Assembly: GCA_963746325.1 (NCBI GenBank)
Contig: CAVVBC010000036.1
Span: forward strand, 278,127-342,126
Origin: RPQJ01 sp963746325
GTDB taxonomy: Bacteria; Pseudomonadota; Gammaproteobacteria; Steroidobacterales; Steroidobacteraceae
Reading direction: 5' to 3'
Length of the DNA stretch: 64,000 nucleotides
The notes below the pieces were generated by a model. It searched no databases, was not told the origin of the DNA, and saw only the letters and a list, made by a program, of their open reading frames with translations. This document shows, piece by piece, positions 52,186 to 61,220 of this stretch (position 1 is its first letter; the number at the start of each line of letters is the position of its first letter). Both the position numbers and the translations under genes were made by a program.

Positions 52186-54879
52186 ATGACGTCGCAACCC
52201 CCGCCGAGCGAAGTCGAAGAGCAGCAAGACTCGACGGACTTCCTGTCGACCCAATTCGTGTTCGGCACGGGTGGGCGGCCCACCGTCGGTCTCGACGTTC
52301 TCGTGACCAAAGTCGCGCTCGACTTTGTCGCCCTCACCAGCGAGACGGGTGACAACTCCGTCAAGCGCAACCTCGACGCCCTGCGCGACGCCACCGGGGT
52401 CGATGCAATCTGCATCGCGCTGCTCGACGCCGAGCGTCGTGTGGTCGAACGCGTGGCCAGCGCTACCGGGCTGCTGACGCAGTTCGATCCGCAAGTACTG
52501 AAGGGCGAGGCCGCGGAACGGCTGCCCGTGCTGACGACACGGCTCGAGCACCTGCGTCTCGCCGAGATCCGTGATACGCGCGATCCGCGCCGTGAGCACG
52601 CCGTCGATGCCGCCCGGCTGGCTGAACTGAACGTGCGGTCGGCGGTCGTCTGCGGTCTCTCGCTCAACGACCGCGTGTGCGGCTTCATCGCACTGTTTTC
52701 GTCGCAGCCGCGCCCCGATGGCTGGGACGCCAACCTGCACCTGATGCTGAAGCTCGTCGGCTCGAGCTTCGCCACCGGCCTCGAGCGCCTGCGCCTGCAG
52801 CGCTACCTGGCCAGGCTCGAGGAGCGGAACTCGCTGTCGCTGCCTTCCGCAAACGACGGCCTCTGGGATTTCGACGTCGAGAACAACACCGTGTATTTCT
52901 CGCCGCGGTGGCGAAAGATGCTGGGTTACGACGAGCACGACCCGAACGTCTCACCCGACTGGCGGCGGCTCGTGCATCCCGACGACATGGCCCGCGTACA
53001 GGCCCTGATCCGCGACCACATCGCGGGCAAGCACCCCATGTTCGAAAGCGTGCACCGCATGCGCCACTGCAAGGGCGACTGGCGCTGGGTCGTGAGCCGG
53101 GCCAAGGCGCGCGTCGACGGCACGGGTCGCCTGCGCCGGCTGGTGGGCGTCGAGTTCGACATCACCGAGCGCAAGCTGTACGAGGACGCGCTGTTCAAGG
53201 AGAAGGAAAGCGCGCAGATCACGCTGCAGTCGATTGGCGACGGCGTGATCACCACCGACGGCAACCTGGTGGTCGAGTACCTGAATCCAACGGCCGAGGA
53301 ACTGACCGGCTGGAAATTCGAGGAAGCGCAGGGCAAGGGCATCGACGAGATCTTCCGCGGCTTCCACGAGGAAACCTGCGAGCCGCTCGAGAACCCGCTT
53401 TCTGTGGCCATTCGCCGGGCGCGGGCGATCAAGTCGGTGCGGCCAACGCTGCTGTTCAAGCGCGACGGCGATGAACTGTATATCGAAAGCACGGCTTCGC
53501 CGATCCGCGACGGCTCGGGCGCGGTCTGCGGCGGCGTGCTCGTCTTCCACGACGTGAGCGAAAGTCGCGAGCTGAATCGCAAGCTGTCGTATCACGCGAG
53601 TCACGACATCCTCACCGGGCTCGTCAATCGGCGCGAATTCGAGGCGCGTCTCGAGCGGTCGTTGCGCAGCGCCAGGGCACGGGAGACGCAGTACGCCTTG
53701 TGCCACGTCGACGTCGACCAGTTCAAGATCATCAATGATTCCTGCGGCCACAGCGCCGGCGACGCCTTGCTCGGCCAGGTGGGCTCGCTGCTGAAGACCA
53801 AGATCCGCTGGCGCGACACGCTTTCCCGGCTTGGCGGCGACGAGTTCGGCGTGCTGCTCGAGAGCTGCTCGCTCGACGACGCCCTGGTCATGGCCGAGCA
53901 ACTGCGCGAGACGATCCGCAACTACAAGTTCGTGTGGGAAGACCGCACGTTCCTGCTCGGTTGCAGCATCGGCGTCGTCCCGCTCACCGGTGAAAGCGAG
54001 GACGTGGCCGCCGTGCTGTCGGCAGCCGACAGCGCGTGCCAGGCCGCGAAGGAGGCGGGCCGCAACCGCGTCTTCTCCTTCCAGGACAACGACATCGACC
54101 TGATGAAGCGCCGCAAGGAGATGCAGTGGGCGGCGCGCATCAACAATGCGCTGGAAGAATCGCGTTTCGAGTTGTTCCGGATGAAGATCCTGCCGCTGCA
54201 GGAAGCGGAGACCGGCGAGCACTACGAACTGCTGCTGCGCATGAAGGACGAGCAGGGCCGGATCGTCGCGCCCAACGACTTCATCAAGGCAGCCGAGCGG
54301 TACGGGATCACGCCGCAGATCGACCGCTGGGTGGTCGAACACGCGCTGCGCTGGCTGGTGTCCGAAGCGGACGAGCGTGAACGACTCGCATTGTGCTCGA
54401 TCAACCTGTCGGGCCAGAGCTTTGGCGACCCCGACTTCCTGCCCTTCGTGCAATCCCTGCTCCGCAGCAGCGGCATCGACGGCACCAAGATCTGCTTCGA
54501 GATCACCGAGACGGCAGCGATCAACAGCTTCGCCCAGGCCAACCGCTTCATCGCGGCGCTCAAGAAAGAGCATGGCTGCAAGTTCGCGCTCGATGACTTC
54601 GGCATCGGCATGTCGTCGTTCGGATACCTGAAGAGTTTCCCGGTCGATTTCCTCAAGATCGACGGCAGCTTCGTCAAGGAAATCCTGCGCAGCGACGTCG
54701 ACCGCGAGATGGTTCGTTCGATCAACCAGATCGGGCACTTTACCGAGAAAAAGACGATCGCCGAGTTCGCCGAGAACCAGGAGATCATCGACATGCTGCG
54801 CTCGCTCGGCGTCGACTATGCACAGGGTTACGGCATCTCGGCGCCCACGCGCATCCTCAGGGTCGCCGCGACGGGTTGA
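52186..54879 (+). CDS. GAF-PAS-PAS-GGDEF-EAL cyclic-di-GMP protein
   Basis: 897 aa, no membrane segments. GAF-like domain at about 45-200 (LDALRDATGVDAICIALLDAERR), PAS at 225-335 (LWDFDVENNTVYFSPRWRKMLGY, ending VEFDITERK), PAS at 340-455 (GDGVITTDGNLVVEYLNPTAE), GGDEF near 470-630 with intact RLGGDEFGVLLE, and EAL near 645-895. EAL motif reads ELL; EITETAAI, LDDFGIGMSSFGYLKSFPVDFLKID and the late Glu/Gln-Gly (DYAQGYGISAP) are present, so phosphodiesterase activity is possible. A 6-bp hairpin (AGACCT/AGGTCT) follows the stop. Confidence 0.92.
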   Translation: MTSQPPPSEVEEQQDSTDFLSTQFVFGTGGRPTVGLDVLVTKVALDFVALTSETGDNSVKRNLDALRDATGVDAICIALLDAERRVVERVASATGLLTQFDPQVLKGEAAERLPVLTTRLEHLRLAEIRDTRDPRREHAVDAARLAELNVRSAVVCGLSLNDRVCGFIALFSSQPRPDGWDANLHLMLKLVGSSFATGLERLRLQRYLARLEERNSLSLPSANDGLWDFDVENNTVYFSPRWRKMLGYDEHDPNVSPDWRRLVHPDDMARVQALIRDHIAGKHPMFESVHRMRHCKGDWRWVVSRAKARVDGTGRLRRLVGVEFDITERKLYEDALFKEKESAQITLQSIGDGVITTDGNLVVEYLNPTAEELTGWKFEEAQGKGIDEIFRGFHEETCEPLENPLSVAIRRARAIKSVRPTLLFKRDGDELYIESTASPIRDGSGAVCGGVLVFHDVSESRELNRKLSYHASHDILTGLVNRREFEARLERSLRSARARETQYALCHVDVDQFKIINDSCGHSAGDALLGQVGSLLKTKIRWRDTLSRLGGDEFGVLLESCSLDDALVMAEQLRETIRNYKFVWEDRTFLLGCSIGVVPLTGESEDVAAVLSAADSACQAAKEAGRNRVFSFQDNDIDLMKRRKEMQWAARINNALEESRFELFRMKILPLQEAETGEHYELLLRMKDEQGRIVAPNDFIKAAERYGITPQIDRWVVEHALRWLVSEADERERLALCSINLSGQSFGDPDFLPFVQSLLRSSGIDGTKICFEITETAAINSFAQANRFIAALKKEHGCKFALDDFGIGMSSFGYLKSFPVDFLKIDGSFVKEILRSDVDREMVRSINQIGHFTEKKTIAEFAENQEIIDMLRSLGVDYAQGYGISAPTRILRVAATG

Positions 54880-54968
54880 GACCTCGGGAGGTCTGCCGTC
54901 GCTGAACGCCGCGCCGCATGCACACGTCGCGTGTGCTCGCGTGTTCGCGTGGCGCCTCAGGCGACGTC

Positions 54969-55046
54969 AGGCATCTGCTCCGGGGCCTTCCCCCGAGCTT
55001 GGAAAGGCAGACACGCGCTCTGGGGAAGGCCCCGGAACAGACGCCT
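54969..55046. repeat. Palindrome A: 25-bp arms around a 26-bp core
   Basis: Arms 54969-54993 and 55022-55046 are reverse complements with two mismatches (centre TCCGGGGCCTTCCCC). The loop contains a 26-bp core at 54995-55020 that begins GAGCTTGGAAAGG and ends CACGCGCTC. The same core occurs inverted at 55205-55230. Confidence 0.85.
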
Positions 55047-55138
55047 ACCGTCGCTGTTTATGCGCTCGTGGCGGCACCGTGCCGCCCCGCTGCGGGCTGC
55101 GATGCCTGCTGCGGCGCGCCGTGACGTGCGCCGTGCGT

Positions 55139-55159
55139 GTTTTCGCCAGCGGCGAAAAC
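55139..55159. repeat. Perfect 9-bp hairpin
   Basis: GTTTTCGCC-AGC-GGCGAAAAC, one of several palindromes in the gene-free 54880-55370 stretch. The remainder of that stretch also has GGCGGCAC/GTGCCGCC at 55070-55085 and GCCTCG/CGAGGC near 55332. No credible coding sequence is present in the stretch. Confidence 0.6.
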
Positions 55160-55180
55160 CGCTCAGGCGCTGCCGCTCAG

Positions 55181-55254
55181 TTGACCGATCCGGAGCGTCT
55201 CCGCGAGCGCGTGTCTGCCTTTCCAAGCTCGCGGAGACGCTCCGGATCGGTCAA
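55181..55254. repeat. Palindrome B: perfect 24-bp arms around the inverted 26-bp core
   Basis: Arms 55181-55204 and 55231-55254 are exact reverse complements (starting TTGACCGATCCGG); with the core's own GAG/CTC ends the stem is 27 bp with a 20-nt loop. Core 55205-55230 is the exact reverse complement of 54995-55020, yet the arms are unrelated to those of palindrome A. An 18-bp partial copy of the core with flank lies at 55274-55291. Confidence 0.9.
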
Positions 55255-55370
55255 CCATGCACGGCGGATAACGGCCTTTCCAAGCTCGGGGACAGGCACC
55301 GAATCGCGCGCCAACAACTGGCGCGTGGCTGCCTCGACGAACGAGGCTGGATAGGGGCCGCGCGGCGCTG

Positions 55371-56303
55371 TCAGCCGTCGGCGAACTCGAATCGCATCGA
55401 CAGATCGACGGCACGCACATGCTTCGTGAGCGACCCGACCGAGATGAAATCCACGCCCGTCTCGGCCACCGTGCGCAGCGTAGCGAGCGACACGCCGCCC
55501 GACGCCTCGAGCTTGATCGGCCCGTGCGCATGCACACGATTCAGCGCCACGGCCGCCCGCAGGTCATCCAGCGAGAATTCATCGAGCAGCGCCATGTCGG
55601 CGCCGGCGTCGAGTGCCTGGCGCAACTCGTCGAGCGTTTCGACTTCGACCTCGATCATGATCGCAGGGGCGCGCGTCGCCCGCGTTGCAGCTGCCGTCTT
55701 CGCGGCGGCGACGGCCGCTGCGATCGAACCGGCGGCCACGATGTGGTTTTCCTTGACCAGGATGCCGTCGTAGAGCCCGATGCGGTGGTTGACGCCGCCG
55801 CCGCAGCGCACGGCATATTTCTGCGCATTGCGCAGGCAGGGCAGCGTCTTGCGCGTATCGAGCACCCTGCAAGGCAAGCCCTTGAGCGCGTCGGCATGGC
55901 GGCGCGTCGCGGTGGCGGTGGCCGAGAGCAGTTGCAGGAAATTCAGCGCAGTGCGCTCACCCGTGAGCAGCGAGCGTGCGGGCCCGGCCAGCCGGTACAG
56001 CAACTGGTTCGGCTGCACGCGGTCGCCATCGGCCACGTGCCACTCGAGCGTCACGGCAGGATCCACCTGGCGGAACACTTCCTCGACGTACGGCCTGCCG
56101 GCAATGACAGCCTCTTCGCGGGTGATCACGGTAGCGCGCCCACTGCGGCCGGCGGGGACCAGCGCTGCGGTCAGGTCGCCGCTGCCGATGTCCTCGGCGA
56201 GCGCGATCGCTACGGTCTCGCCCAGGTCCGCGGGCAGCACCAGGGCCGCATCCGGGTCGTGCGAGCGGGGCCGGGCGGTCTGCGGTCCTGTGGTGGTTGT
56301 CAT
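55371..56303 (-). CDS. nadC: Nicotinate-nucleotide pyrophosphorylase (quinolinate phosphoribosyltransferase)
   Basis: 310 aa; the family is about 280-300, so the Thr/Pro-rich first 25 residues are an extension. EDIGSGDLTAALV, RTALNFLQLLSATATATRRH, VLDTRKTLPCLRNAQKYAVRCGGGVNHRIGLYDGILVKENH (active-site Arg/Lys/His set), IMIEVEVETLDEL and EASGGVSLATLRTVAETGVDFISVGSLTKHV are all present. Makes nicotinate mononucleotide in NAD synthesis. Confidence 0.95.
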   Translation of the reverse strand: MTTTTGPQTARPRSHDPDAALVLPADLGETVAIALAEDIGSGDLTAALVPAGRSGRATVITREEAVIAGRPYVEEVFRQVDPAVTLEWHVADGDRVQPNQLLYRLAGPARSLLTGERTALNFLQLLSATATATRRHADALKGLPCRVLDTRKTLPCLRNAQKYAVRCGGGVNHRIGLYDGILVKENHIVAAGSIAAAVAAAKTAAATRATRAPAIMIEVEVETLDELRQALDAGADMALLDEFSLDDLRAAVALNRVHAHGPIKLEASGGVSLATLRTVAETGVDFISVGSLTKHVRAVDLSMRFEFADG

Positions 56304-56351
56304 CGTCGTCGTGCTCGTCGCTCTGGTCGGATTGTCCGCCCCGGCCGCGCC

Positions 56352-56378
56352 AAAAGAAAACCCGGCCGGAGCCGGGTT
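56352..56378 (-). terminator. Rho-independent terminator after the PuuD-like gene
   Basis: On the minus strand AACCCGGC-TCCG-GCCGGGTT followed by TTCTTTT. It ends the 56408-57010 transcript before nadC. Confidence 0.8.
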
Positions 56379-56407
56379 CTCTGGGTGGCTTGCGAATCAG
56401 GCCCGCG

Positions 56408-57010
56408 TCAGAACGGCAGCCCGTGCGTCGCCGAGCCCATGCAGAGCAGCATCGGCAGCGACAGTACGAAATTGGTGCGGGAGGCGAGCATGGCCGTCTT
56501 GCGCGCGGCCGCCTTTTCGTCGTCCGTCGCGGGCACGATGCCGAGCACTTTCTTCTGGTTCGGCCAGATCAGCACCCAGACATTGAACAGCATGATGGTG
56601 CCGAGCCAGGCGCCGATGCCGATCACGAGCTGGTAGTAGTTGACCGGGTCGCTGGTCATGCCGAGCGCGAAAGCGCCGCCGAGGTTGCCCGAGCGTGCCA
56701 GGTACCAGACGCCTGTGAACCAGGTGGCCGCCGCGGCCCAGCGGAACCAGAGCAGTGCCGTCGGAGCGATGTACTTGGAGATGCCCGCGCCGCCCGGGCC
56801 ACCCTTGTCCGCAGCCGCCGCAGCGAGGCCGGGAATCTGGACGAGGTTGAAGTAGTAGAGCAGGCCGATCCAGGTGATGCCGGTCAGGATGTGCAACCAG
56901 CGGGCGAGGCCGAGCTCATGGAACGTGGTGGGCGCGATCAGCAGCGCCAGCAGGATGGCCGCGACGAAACCAGTGGTCAAGGCGCCGCGAACCGTAGTCA
57001 AGGGATTCAT
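56408..57010 (-). CDS. PuuD-like (urate hydroxylase/COG3748) membrane protein
   Basis: 200 aa. WLHILTGITWIGLLYYFNLVQIPG contains the conserved His-x-x-x-G-x-x-W-x-G of this membrane family; LLWFRWAAAATWFTGVWYLA and NVWVLIWPNQKKVLGI follow. About five membrane helices. The cytochrome c domain of full PuuD is absent, so the name describes fold only. Confidence 0.7.
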   Translation of the reverse strand: MNPLTTVRGALTTGFVAAILLALLIAPTTFHELGLARWLHILTGITWIGLLYYFNLVQIPGLAAAAADKGGPGGAGISKYIAPTALLWFRWAAAATWFTGVWYLARSGNLGGAFALGMTSDPVNYYQLVIGIGAWLGTIMLFNVWVLIWPNQKKVLGIVPATDDEKAAARKTAMLASRTNFVLSLPMLLCMGSATHGLPF

Positions 57011-57143
57011 GCGTGAGGGTTCCTACCGGGAAAAATCTTTGTGATACCGGGAGTTAGATTACACCGGCCCGTGCGTTGGGTTTGAAGAATAGGCGACGGG
57101 ACCCCATAATTCAATGTCCTGCGCAGCCAGCGCGGGAGGACCG

Positions 57144-57338
57144 ATGACCCAGGCAGCACCCACCTCTCCCTGCATGAACATCTGCGTGCTTGACGCCAGC
57201 CGGACTTGCGTCGGCTGCCTGCGCACGCTCGATGAGATTGCACGGTGGGGCCGCATGAGCGCCACCGAGCAGTGGCAGGTGATCGCGCGCCTGGACCGAA
57301 TCCGCCAAACGAACAGTGCCGTAGCAGCCGAGGGGTAA
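57144..57338 (+). CDS. DUF1289 small Cys-motif protein
   Basis: 64 aa from ATG 57144 with GGGAGGA upstream. SPCMNICVLDASRTCVGCLRTLDEIARWGRMS is the DUF1289 signature, C-x3-C-x7-C-x2-C, a likely metal site. Its stop overlaps the grxD start (TAATG). Confidence 0.88.
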   Translation: MTQAAPTSPCMNICVLDASRTCVGCLRTLDEIARWGRMSATEQWQVIARLDRIRQTNSAVAAEG

Positions 57339-57673
57339 TGAAAGTGGATGTGACGCAGCGAATCCAGGAGCAGCTCAAGTCGAATCCGGTGGTGCTCTAC
57401 ATGAAGGGCACGCCTGACTTCCCCCAGTGCGGGTTCTCAGCTTCTGTCGTGCGTACGCTCGAAGCCTGCGGCGCGACGTTCGCGTACGTCAATATTTTCG
57501 AGGACCCGGAATTGCGCGAAGCGCTCAAGCGCTACTCGAACTGGCCCACCTACCCGCAGCTGTACGTGCAGGGCGAACTGCTCGGCGGCTCGGACATCAT
57601 CACCGAGATGTTCCAGAAGGGCGAACTGCAGCAGGTGCTGACCGAGGCCGGCGCGACGGCGAAGGACTCCTGA
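57338..57673 (+). CDS. grxD: Monothiol glutaredoxin (Grx4/GrxD)
   Basis: 111 aa. VVLYMKGTPDFPQCGFSASVV has the CGFS active site of Fe-S-binding monothiol glutaredoxins; NWPTYPQLYVQGELLGGSDIITEMF is the glutathione-binding part. Functions in Fe-S cluster delivery. Convergent with rnt. Confidence 0.96.
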   Translation: MKVDVTQRIQEQLKSNPVVLYMKGTPDFPQCGFSASVVRTLEACGATFAYVNIFEDPELREALKRYSNWPTYPQLYVQGELLGGSDIITEMFQKGELQQVLTEAGATAKDS

Positions 57674-57682
57674 ACCTCGCAC

Positions 57683-57713
57683 CGGCGGACGGCTGCCTGA
57701 GTTCAGTCCGCCG
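57683..57713. terminator. Possible hairpin between convergent grxD and rnt
   Basis: CGGCGGAC and GTCCGCCG, an 8-bp stem with a 15-nt loop and no T-run. Weak terminator candidate. Confidence 0.35.
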
Positions 57714-57728
57714 GGCGCTTGCCCAACC

Positions 57729-58439
57729 CTAGACGGCTTCGTCCGCCGGCGGCGGTGCCTCGCGCTGCGCGAGCGTGGGCGCGCGCTCGACGGCTTCCTC
57801 GTACAGGGTGCGGAACTTGTTGCAGATGATGCAGAACAGCGCCGCCGTGCGTTCGGCGTCGTAAATGGCCGAGTGGGCTGCGTTCGGGTCCCACGTCAGG
57901 CCGGCCGCGACGATAGCCCGCGACAACACCGTCTGCCCCAGCGCCACGCCGGCCAGCGTCGCCGTGTCGAAGCTCGAGAACGGGTGGAACGGGTTGCGCT
58001 TGATGTCGGTGCGCGCGATCGCGGCATTCAGGAAATTCAGGTCGAACGACGAGTTGTGGCCGACCAGCACGGCTCGCGTGCATTCGCGGTCGCGCACTTC
58101 CTTGCGTATCTCGCGAAACAGCTGCGTCAGCGCTTCCTTTTCCGGAATGGCCGGACGCAGCGGATGGTGCGGGTCGATGCCGTTGACGGCGAGCGACGCC
58201 GGATCCATGCGCGAGCCGTGGAACGGCTGCACGTGGAAGCGATGCGTCGCACCTGTCCGCAATTCGCCCATGGGCGACATCTCGATCAGGACGGCGGCCA
58301 CTTCGAGCAGCGCGTCGGTCTGGTGGTTGAAGCCGCCCGTCTCGACGTCGATGACGACGGGCAGGAATCCCCGGAACCGGTCGGCGATCCGCGGCTCGAC
58401 GAACTCGTACTCGGCGTAATCGTCAGTAGGCACGGTCAT
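57729..58439 (-). CDS. rnt: Ribonuclease T
   Basis: 236 aa DEDDh exonuclease that trims tRNA and rRNA 3' ends. FLPVVIDVETGGFNHQTDALLEVAAV (Exo I), VGHNSSFDLNFLNAAI (Exo II) and AHSAIYDAERTAALF (Exo III) carry the DEDD residues. RNase T is largely restricted to gammaproteobacteria, which helps place the organism. ATG overlaps the pyrC stop. Confidence 0.95.
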   Translation of the reverse strand: MTVPTDDYAEYEFVEPRIADRFRGFLPVVIDVETGGFNHQTDALLEVAAVLIEMSPMGELRTGATHRFHVQPFHGSRMDPASLAVNGIDPHHPLRPAIPEKEALTQLFREIRKEVRDRECTRAVLVGHNSSFDLNFLNAAIARTDIKRNPFHPFSSFDTATLAGVALGQTVLSRAIVAAGLTWDPNAAHSAIYDAERTAALFCIICNKFRTLYEEAVERAPTLAQREAPPPADEAV

Positions 58440-59492
58440 TGCGGGTCCGTCATGCGCCAGGCGAGCGTGGAACCTGCACGGAACGGCACCAGCCGGACGT
58501 CGCCCGGTCCGAAGGAATAACTTGCGGGCACGTTCCAGGATTCCTTGCGCAGGGTGATGGTGCCCGCGTTGCGCGGCACGCCGTAGAAGTCAGCGCCGCG
58601 CTCGGCGGCGAACGCCTCGAGGCGATCGAGCCGCGCCGCGCTTTCAAACGCCTCGGCATACAGTTCGATCGCGGCGTGAGCAGAGAAGATGCCGGCGCAA
58701 CCGCAGGCGGCTTCCTTCGTGTGCTGCGCGTGCGGCGCGCTGTCGGTGCCGAGAAAGAAGCGCGCATCGTCGCTCGTCGCCGCGCCCAGCAGGGCCTCGC
58801 GATCGCGTTCGCGCTTCAGCACGGGCAGGCAATAGTGGTGCGGACGGATGCCGCCTTCGAACAGCGCATTGCGGTTCAGCAGCAGGTGCTGCGGCGTGAT
58901 CGTCGCCGCCACGCCCGGTCGCGCGCCCTGGACGAACTCGACCGCGGCCCGCGTGGTGATGTGCTCGAACACGACCTTGAGCGTGGGCACGCGCTCGACC
59001 ACGCGGCTCAACACGCGGTCGATGAAGGCATGCTCGCGGTCGAACACGTCGACGTCGCCGGCGGTGACTTCGCCGTGCACCTGCAGCACCAGGCCGTGCG
59101 CGGCCATGGCCTCGAGCGCGCCCCAGACGTTGTCGATCGCAGTGACGCCGGCCGCGGAATGCGTCGTGGCTCCGGCGGGGTAGAGCTTCGCCCCCACGAC
59201 ATAGCCGCTCGCTTTCGCTTTGCCGATCTCGTCCGACCGACGTGCCGTCCGTCAGGTAGAGCGTCATCTGTGGCGCGAAATCGAGGCCCGCAGGCACGGC
59301 CGCCAGGATCCGTGACCGGTACGCGCCGAGCGCTGCGGTGGTGGTCATCGGTGGCTGCAGGTTGGGCATCACCAGCGCACGTCCGAACTGACGCGCCGTG
59401 AACGGCACCACGGCTGCCAGTTGCGCGCCGTCGCGCACGTGCAGGTGCCAGTCGTCGGGCCGGCGCAGTGTCAGGGTGTCGCCCGTGGTCAT
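58436..59492 (-). CDS. pyrC: Dihydroorotase, one frameshift
   Basis: ATG 59492 gives LTLRRPDDWHLHVRDGAQLA (metal HxH). The frame breaks near 59233 (an extra G in GTCGGAC): before it LYLTDGTS, after it DEIGKAKASGYVVGAKLYPAGATTHS (carboxylated Lys region), VVFEHITTRAAVEFV and FLGTDSAPHAQHTKEAACG (catalytic Asp). Corrected length about 351 aa, matching E. coli-type PyrC (348). Third step of pyrimidine synthesis; likely a base-call error. Confidence 0.88.
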
Positions 59493-61040
59493 GCGAGTGC
59501 CTGCAGTTGCGCGTCGAGCGCGCCTGCGTCGCCCAGCAGGTGCACGGCGTAGCGGACGCCGAAGCCGGTCATTTCCGTCGGCACGTGCGCCAGGCCGCCC
59601 TTGCGCTCGGAGGGCGCAAGGTCGACGTGCACCCAGGGCACCGCAGGTCTCGACGAACTTGCCGAGAAAGCGCGCCGCGAGGATGTGGTCGCCCTTGTTG
59701 TCGAGCGTGCATTGCATGACGTCGGCGGCGTGGCTCTCGAGTTCGGCGTCGAAGTCCTCGTCCATCGGGAAGCACCAGACACGCTCGCCGCTCTCGCGGC
59801 CCGTCCGCTGCAGCCAGTCGTGCAGCTCGGGACGGTTGGTGAACGCACCGGCGTAGCGGTCTGTCAGCGCTCCCACGCACGCGCCTGTCAGCGTCGCGAA
59901 ATCGAGCACGAGGCGCGGCTTGGCGCGCGAGGCCAGCGTGAGCGTGTCGGCCAGCACCATGCGGCCCTCGGCGTCGCTGTGCACGACCTGGATCGTGACG
60001 CCGTTGAGCGCGCGCACGACTTCCTGCGGCCGGTACGCGTCGGGCCCGATCTGGTTCTCGGTGAGCGCGAGCCAGCACTCGATCGGATACGCCGCTTCGA
60101 GTCGCGTCAGTGCGAGCAGCGTGCCGACCGCGACCGCGCTGCCCTGCATGTCGCCGTGCATCGAGTACATGCTGCGGTGGGGCTTGAGGTTGATGCCGCC
60201 CGTGTCGAAGCAGATGCCTTTGCCCACGAGCGCGATGCCGCGCGCATCCTGCCTTGCCCCCGTGGGGCGGGTACGCTTCGGCGTATACGCAAGCCGCACG
60301 ATGCCAGCGCCGCGGTGCGGGTTGGCCCGGGCTACGGCTGCGAAGGCGCCGGCACCCATGCGTTCGAGCTGGTCGACGCCGATGAACTTGAACGACCAGC
60401 CTTCGCGCCGCGCCAGTTGCCGCAGTGCGGTCCGATAGGCGATCGAATCGAGCACGTTCGGCGGCAGCGTCGCCAGCCAGCGCGCGAGGTGGTTGCCCGC
60501 CGCGGTCGCGGCGCTGCGTTCGTAGACGGCGGTGGCGCGGTCATCGATGCGGATGCTGGCGAGGGTGCAGGGCGCCGTGGCTTTGGATTTCTGCTCGGGC
60601 ATCGGTGCCGCGTGCGCGAGAAGCGCGCTCAGCAGGGCCTCGAGCGCTGCGGTGCGTGCGCCGGCCGCGACGAACTCGCCGGCGTGCAGGTGCACCCGGG
60701 CGATGCCGGGTTGCAGCACTTCGCGGGCCAGCTTGCCGGCCAGTTGCAGCCGCTCGAACCCGGTGGCACCCGGTTTGGCGAAGCCGACCACGACCAGGGT
60801 CTGGCTGCGATTGGGCAGCCGGCTGACCAGGATGGGCGTGTCCTGGCCGCTGCGTTGCTGGGCCTGCAGCAATTTTCGCCACAGGGCCGCTTGTGGCAGC
60901 GTGTCGACGGCTTTGCCCTGCGGAGCGGTTTTTTCGAGCAGGACGATGGCGCCGTCGGCACGGGCCAGCGTGTTGTCCGACAACGCGAGCGGCTGCGCCG
61001 AGACGTCGATATTCAGCTCGGGCGGAATGACTTTCTGCAT
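59489..61040 (-). CDS. pepA: M17 leucyl aminopeptidase, one frameshift
   Basis: Start taken at ATG 61040 (MQKVIPPELNIDVSAQ). LVGKGICFDTGGINLKP supplies the metal Lys and Asp, HGDMQGSAVAVGT the second Asp, and VVHSDAEGRMVLADTL the Asp/Glu/Arg set (canonical NTDAEGR here HSDAEGR). The frame breaks near 59645 (one extra base) after FLGKFVE; the next frame continues AVPWVHVDLAPSERKGGLAHVPTEMTGFGVRY and ends overlapping pyrC (ATGA). About 516 aa when corrected. Cytosolic dizinc exopeptidase. Confidence 0.85.
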
Positions 61041-61220
61041 GGGGAAAACCTTGACCCTGATCGGCTCGGACCGGATCATTCACGGCACGCATTCTGCGTG
61101 CAGCGCGCGGGCCGAAACGCGCGCTCTGGCGCGGGCCGCATGCTAACAGGCCGTGCCGGGCAAAGCATTACCAGCGCTCGCCGGCGCAGGGTTCCGCCAG
61201 GATAGGGAGATCGCCCCAAG

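Noticed and set aside
54880..55370. Small coding genes in the palindromic stretch (open frames up to 280 codons)
   Set aside because: The frames run through perfect palindromes, lack ribosome sites and have Arg/Ala/Pro-rich shadow composition.
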